Source: Boswellia sacra
Lineage: Eukaryota > Streptophyta > Magnoliopsida > Sapindales > Burseraceae
Assembly: GCA_013180625.2 (NCBI GenBank)
Contig: SNVD02008949.1
Span: 289,037-353,036 of the forward strand
DNA length: 64,000 nt
Direction of reading: 5' to 3'
Shown: in pieces, positions 61,119-64,000 of the stretch
Layout of the letters: every line of letters starts with the position of its first letter
Position numbering within the stretch: position 1 is the first letter of the stretch
Notes under the pieces: generated by a model
Databases searched by the model: none
What the model saw: only the letters and a program-made list of their open reading frames with translations
Told to the model about the DNA's origin: nothing
Position numbers and translations under genes: made by a program

Positions 61119-62289
61119 TTATCTGTCCTCACCATCAAGATAAGTTGGCTCGTAGAGAGGTACCTCATCGATATCCTGCATCACTGAATTCTCATAGTAA
61201 GGCTTCAACCTGTGCCCATTCACCTTGAATACTTTATCCGTTTTTAAGCTCTTGATTTCCACTGCACCATGGGGAAAAACATTAGTAATAACAAAAGGTC
61301 CCACCCATCGAGATCGTAACTTACCTGGAAATAACTTGAGGCGAGAATGAAATAAAAGAACTTTCTGTCCCACTTCAAAATTCTTCCTGGAGATCATTTT
61401 ATCATGAAAATGCCTTAGTTCTCTCCTTGTAAATTCTGGAATTCTCATAGGCATCATTTCTAAGTTCTTCCAATTCTTGCAGTTGAATCTTCCTTTGTTC
61501 TCCAGCAGCATCCATCTCCATGTTACAAAGCTTTACTGCCCACCATGCTTTGTGTTCGAGCTCTACCGGAAGGTGACCATGGCTACCATAGACTAACCTG
61601 TACGGAGACATAAATACCAATAGGTGTCTTGTAAGCAATCCGGTATGCCCAAAGTGCATCATTCAATCGTAGGCTCCAATCTTTTCGGTTCGGATTCACT
61701 GTCTTCTCGAGAATTGACTTGACTTCTCGATTTGAAACTTCAACTTGACCACTTGTTTGTGGATGATAGGCAGTAGACACCTTGTGAGTGATGTTGTATT
61801 TCTTGAGCAAGCTTCAAATGATCTGTTGCAGAAGTGTGTCCCTCTATCGCTTATCATGGCTCTTGGTGTTCCAAATCTCGCAAAAATGTTAGATTTCACA
61901 AAATCTACAACAACTTTAGAATCATTAGTTTTCGTAGCTTTTGCTTCCACCCATTTAGAAACATAATCCACAGCAAGTATAATGTAAACATTACCAAAAG
62001 ATGAAGGAAAAGGACCCATGAAATCAATACCCCACACATCAAAAATCTCGACAATACGTATAGGGGTTTGTGGCATTTGATTTTTGGCACTTAAATTACC
62101 TGTCCTTTGACAACGGTCACAAGCTTTGCAGAACAGATATGCATCTTTGAACAATGATGGCCAGTAGAATCCACAATCAAGAACTTTAAGGGCTTTTCTT
62201 TTTGGTCCGAAATGACCTCCACATGCATAAGAATGACAGAAGGTTAAAATTGAATTAAATTCAGATTCAGAAATGCACTTTCTTATCAC
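61119..62289 (-). pseudogene. Athila integrase, frameshifted
   Basis: Read right to left, it holds the zinc-binding HHCC region ([13 protein letters not shown], then [12 protein letters not shown]). The DDE core follows, with the first Asp in [11 protein letters not shown] and the second in [10 protein letters not shown] frameshift near 61800 leads to the Glu-bearing segment ([16 protein letters not shown]). After two more shifts (about 61620 and 61450) the C-terminal GPF-type module (RWVGPFVITNVFPHGAVEI) ends with YLDGEDR and a stop at 61119. All catalytic landmarks are visible, but at least three shifts break the frame. Confidence 0.88.
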
Positions 62290-62307
62290 TTGGTCAGAAC
62301 AATGCTT

Positions 62308-62760
62308 TCATAAGTATGGATCATCCCATATGTAATACTTGGCAATGTTTTTGATCTTTTCTCTTTGAGCTCGAGTCAAGTCATGTGGTAGCTTCTTGGT
62401 AACTAAGTAATTAACAATATCTGCATACCAAGGGGCTGCTACATGTAGAGACAGCAATTGTTCATCCGGAAACTTTCTTGTAATGGCAGTACAGTCCTCG
62501 TCATGGACAATGCGACTGAGATGGTCTGCAACTAAGTTTTCACTTCCCTTCTTAGCTTTGATCTCCAAGTCAAATTCCTGTAAAAGGAGTATCCACCTGA
62601 TAAGCCTTGGTTTTTCATCTTTCTTTGTGAGCAAGTACCTCAAAGCTGCATGATCAGATAGTAAAAACGGGTTACTTTTAGTACCAATGCAGAATAAGAA
62701 TCTGAATACTTTTTCTAAAGCATAAATACCCGCTAGCTTAGCTCTGTTTGCCAGTGGTAG
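62308..62760 (-). pseudogene. Athila RNase H region
   Basis: The frame at 62308-62643 includes the end of RNase H ([19 protein letters not shown], then [13 protein letters not shown]) and the linker to integrase. Upstream, to about 62760, the segment around [15 protein letters not shown] is present with stops. It lies between RT and integrase in the expected gypsy order. Confidence 0.75.
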
Positions 62761-62955
62761 ATATAATTAAGTTTGAGCATCATTTAAAGTCCGAGATGCA
62801 TCTATGGTAAGATGGCATGTGGAATTGGTTGCCAATTCGTTGTACCCAAATACGGCAACCACAGCGTTAGTCCACTTGCATCGCACAAGTGTTCTCGAAT
62901 GGAGATTCCAATTCAGAGATTTGGATTACTGGAGCCGTGAAGTCCAGAGTTTCCT

Positions 62956-63999
62956 TCAGTTTCTCATATGTCCTCTTTGGCATTTCTCATCAAATTCAAA
63001 GGCCACATCATTCTGTAATAATCTGCATAGGGGCAATGCTATCTTCGAGAAATCTTTGATGAATCTACGATAAAAACCTGCATGACCAAGAAACGAACGA
63101 ATATCCCGCACACTTGTGGGAGGTGGTAAGGAACATATAAGATCTATCTTGTATTTATCAACCTCTATACCCTTAGCAGAAATAACATGTCCCAAAACTA
63201 TACCCTGATCTGCCATAAAATGACATTTCTCCCAATTCAGAACAAGTTTAGTTTCTATACATCTTTGAAGTATAAGGGTAAGGTTGTCAAGGCATTTATC
63301 AAAAGAATCACCAAAAACACTAAAGTCATCCATAAATACCTCAATGATGTTCTCAACATAATCAGAGAAAATACTTACCATACACCTTTGGAAAGTGGCT
63401 GGGGCATTGCAAAGACCGAATGGCATGCGTCGATAGGCAAATGTACCGAATGGGCATGTGAATGTAGTTTTCTCTTGATCCTCAGGGGCCATGACAATCT
63501 GATTATATCCTGAATAGCCATCAAGAAAACAATAATAGGAATGACCTTGCTAATCTTCTCCAGCATTTGAATCATACTGTATGGCAAAGGAAAGTGTGAT
63601 TCCTTGCGAGTTTCGGGATTGAGCTTTTCGATAATCAATTACACTTGCCACACGTTTGGATACCGTAGGTGGGACCGTAGTCTGTCATTTTGTCATTCTT
63701 AACCACCGTAACACCTGATTTCTTCAGAACAACTTGGACTGGACTCACCCACTTGCTGTCCGAAATTGGATAAATCACACCCACATCTAACAATTTCAGG
63801 ATTGCTTTCTTGACAACTTCCATCATTGGAGGATTCAACCTCCGCTGTGCTTCTCGAGTGGGCTTGGATCCTTCTTCTAATAATATACGGTGCATGCATA
63901 TGGCTGGGCTAATACCTTTGATGTCAGCAATTGTCCACCCAATGGCTGTTTTGTGATCTCGAAGCACTCGGATGAGTTTTTCTTCTTGTAATGGTGTAA
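62956..63999 (-). pseudogene. Athila protease end and reverse transcriptase, frameshifted
   Basis: The window edge cuts the protease-RT linker (HKTAIGWTIADIKG at about 63950). The RT start follows (LLDVGVIYPISDSKWVSPV), with a shift near 63680. The middle is split at about 63490 by another shift. The main part (62956-63492) has FGTFAYRRMPFGLCNAPATF and the catalytic VFMDDFSVFG; the F/Y-MDD box is intact. It continues through the RT thumb (FLGHAGFYRRFIKDFSK). At least two breaks make it non-functional as it stands. It shows that the family is the RT-bearing relative of Athila-1. Confidence 0.88.
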
Positions 64000-64000
64000 G

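Larger units (their letters stand above)
55726..64000 (-). mobile_element. Second Athila element, minus strand, cargo-bearing (Athila-2), 5' part outside
   Basis: From right to left the element shows the protease end, RT, RNase H, integrase, the virus-like ORF, a G-box array, LOG, a 3' untranslated region, a polypurine tract and the 3' LTR. Its gag and 5' LTR lie beyond the window. The left flank is AATTC (55721-55725), the candidate target duplicate to look for at the far end. Unlike Athila-1 it retains pol, although broken by several frameshifts. Confidence 0.9.

Noticed and set aside
61745..61966. Plus-strand ORFs across the Athila-2 pol region (also 62804-63073 and 63187-63513)
   Set aside because: Antisense shadows of integrase and reverse transcriptase.

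Overview
The window is nuclear DNA from a flowering plant, most likely a eudicot. Three things point there: spliced genes with GT/AG introns, plant-specific protein families (a QALGGH C2H2 zinc finger and a JINGUBANG-type WD40 protein), and plant retrotransposon lineages (Ty1/copia, and Ty3/gypsy Athila and Tat types). The species cannot be named from the sequence. There are no bacterial features, CRISPR arrays or recognisable tRNA or rRNA genes.

Left part (1-41 kb): sparse single-copy genes in AT-rich spacer. Positions 1-2054 are the 5' end of a decayed copia element on the minus strand (LTR, primer site, broken gag). Three host genes follow, all on the minus strand: an intronless one-finger C2H2 regulator of the GIS/ZFP type (7426-8193), a seven-exon SAM-domain protein of 332 residues (13197-17383), and an intronless seven-repeat WD40 protein (34576-35883). 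Between them lie small transposon relics, including a solo copia LTR with a perfect AGATC target duplication (32331-33295), LTR fragments near 19.4 and 21.9 kb, hAT-like MITEs and microsatellites.

Right part (41-64 kb): a nested transposon cluster. A Tat-like gypsy LTR and primer site (about 41.2-42.5 kb) lead into an array of 47-bp and 64-bp minisatellites (42.9-44.46 kb, resuming at 55.26-55.72 kb). A hAT-like element (44461-55257) splits the array. That element is split in turn by an Athila retrotransposon on the plus strand (45767-54850, target duplication AAGTG). A second Athila, on the minus strand, enters the array at 55726 and runs off the right edge.

The main discovery candidate is the cargo shared by both Athila copies between pol and the 3' LTR. 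It consists of (1) an ORF encoding a basic, four-cysteine protein that resembles the nucleic-acid-binding cysteine-rich proteins of carlavirus-like plant viruses, (2) an array of 67-bp units each carrying a CACGTG G-box, and (3) an intronless copy of a LONELY GUY (LOG) cytokinin-activating phosphoribohydrolase. In both elements gag/pol and LOG are damaged. The core of the virus-like ORF, however, differs by one silent base over about 375 bases. The two elements lie head to head in inverted orientation, so a read-through transcript could fold into a long hairpin containing LOG sequence.
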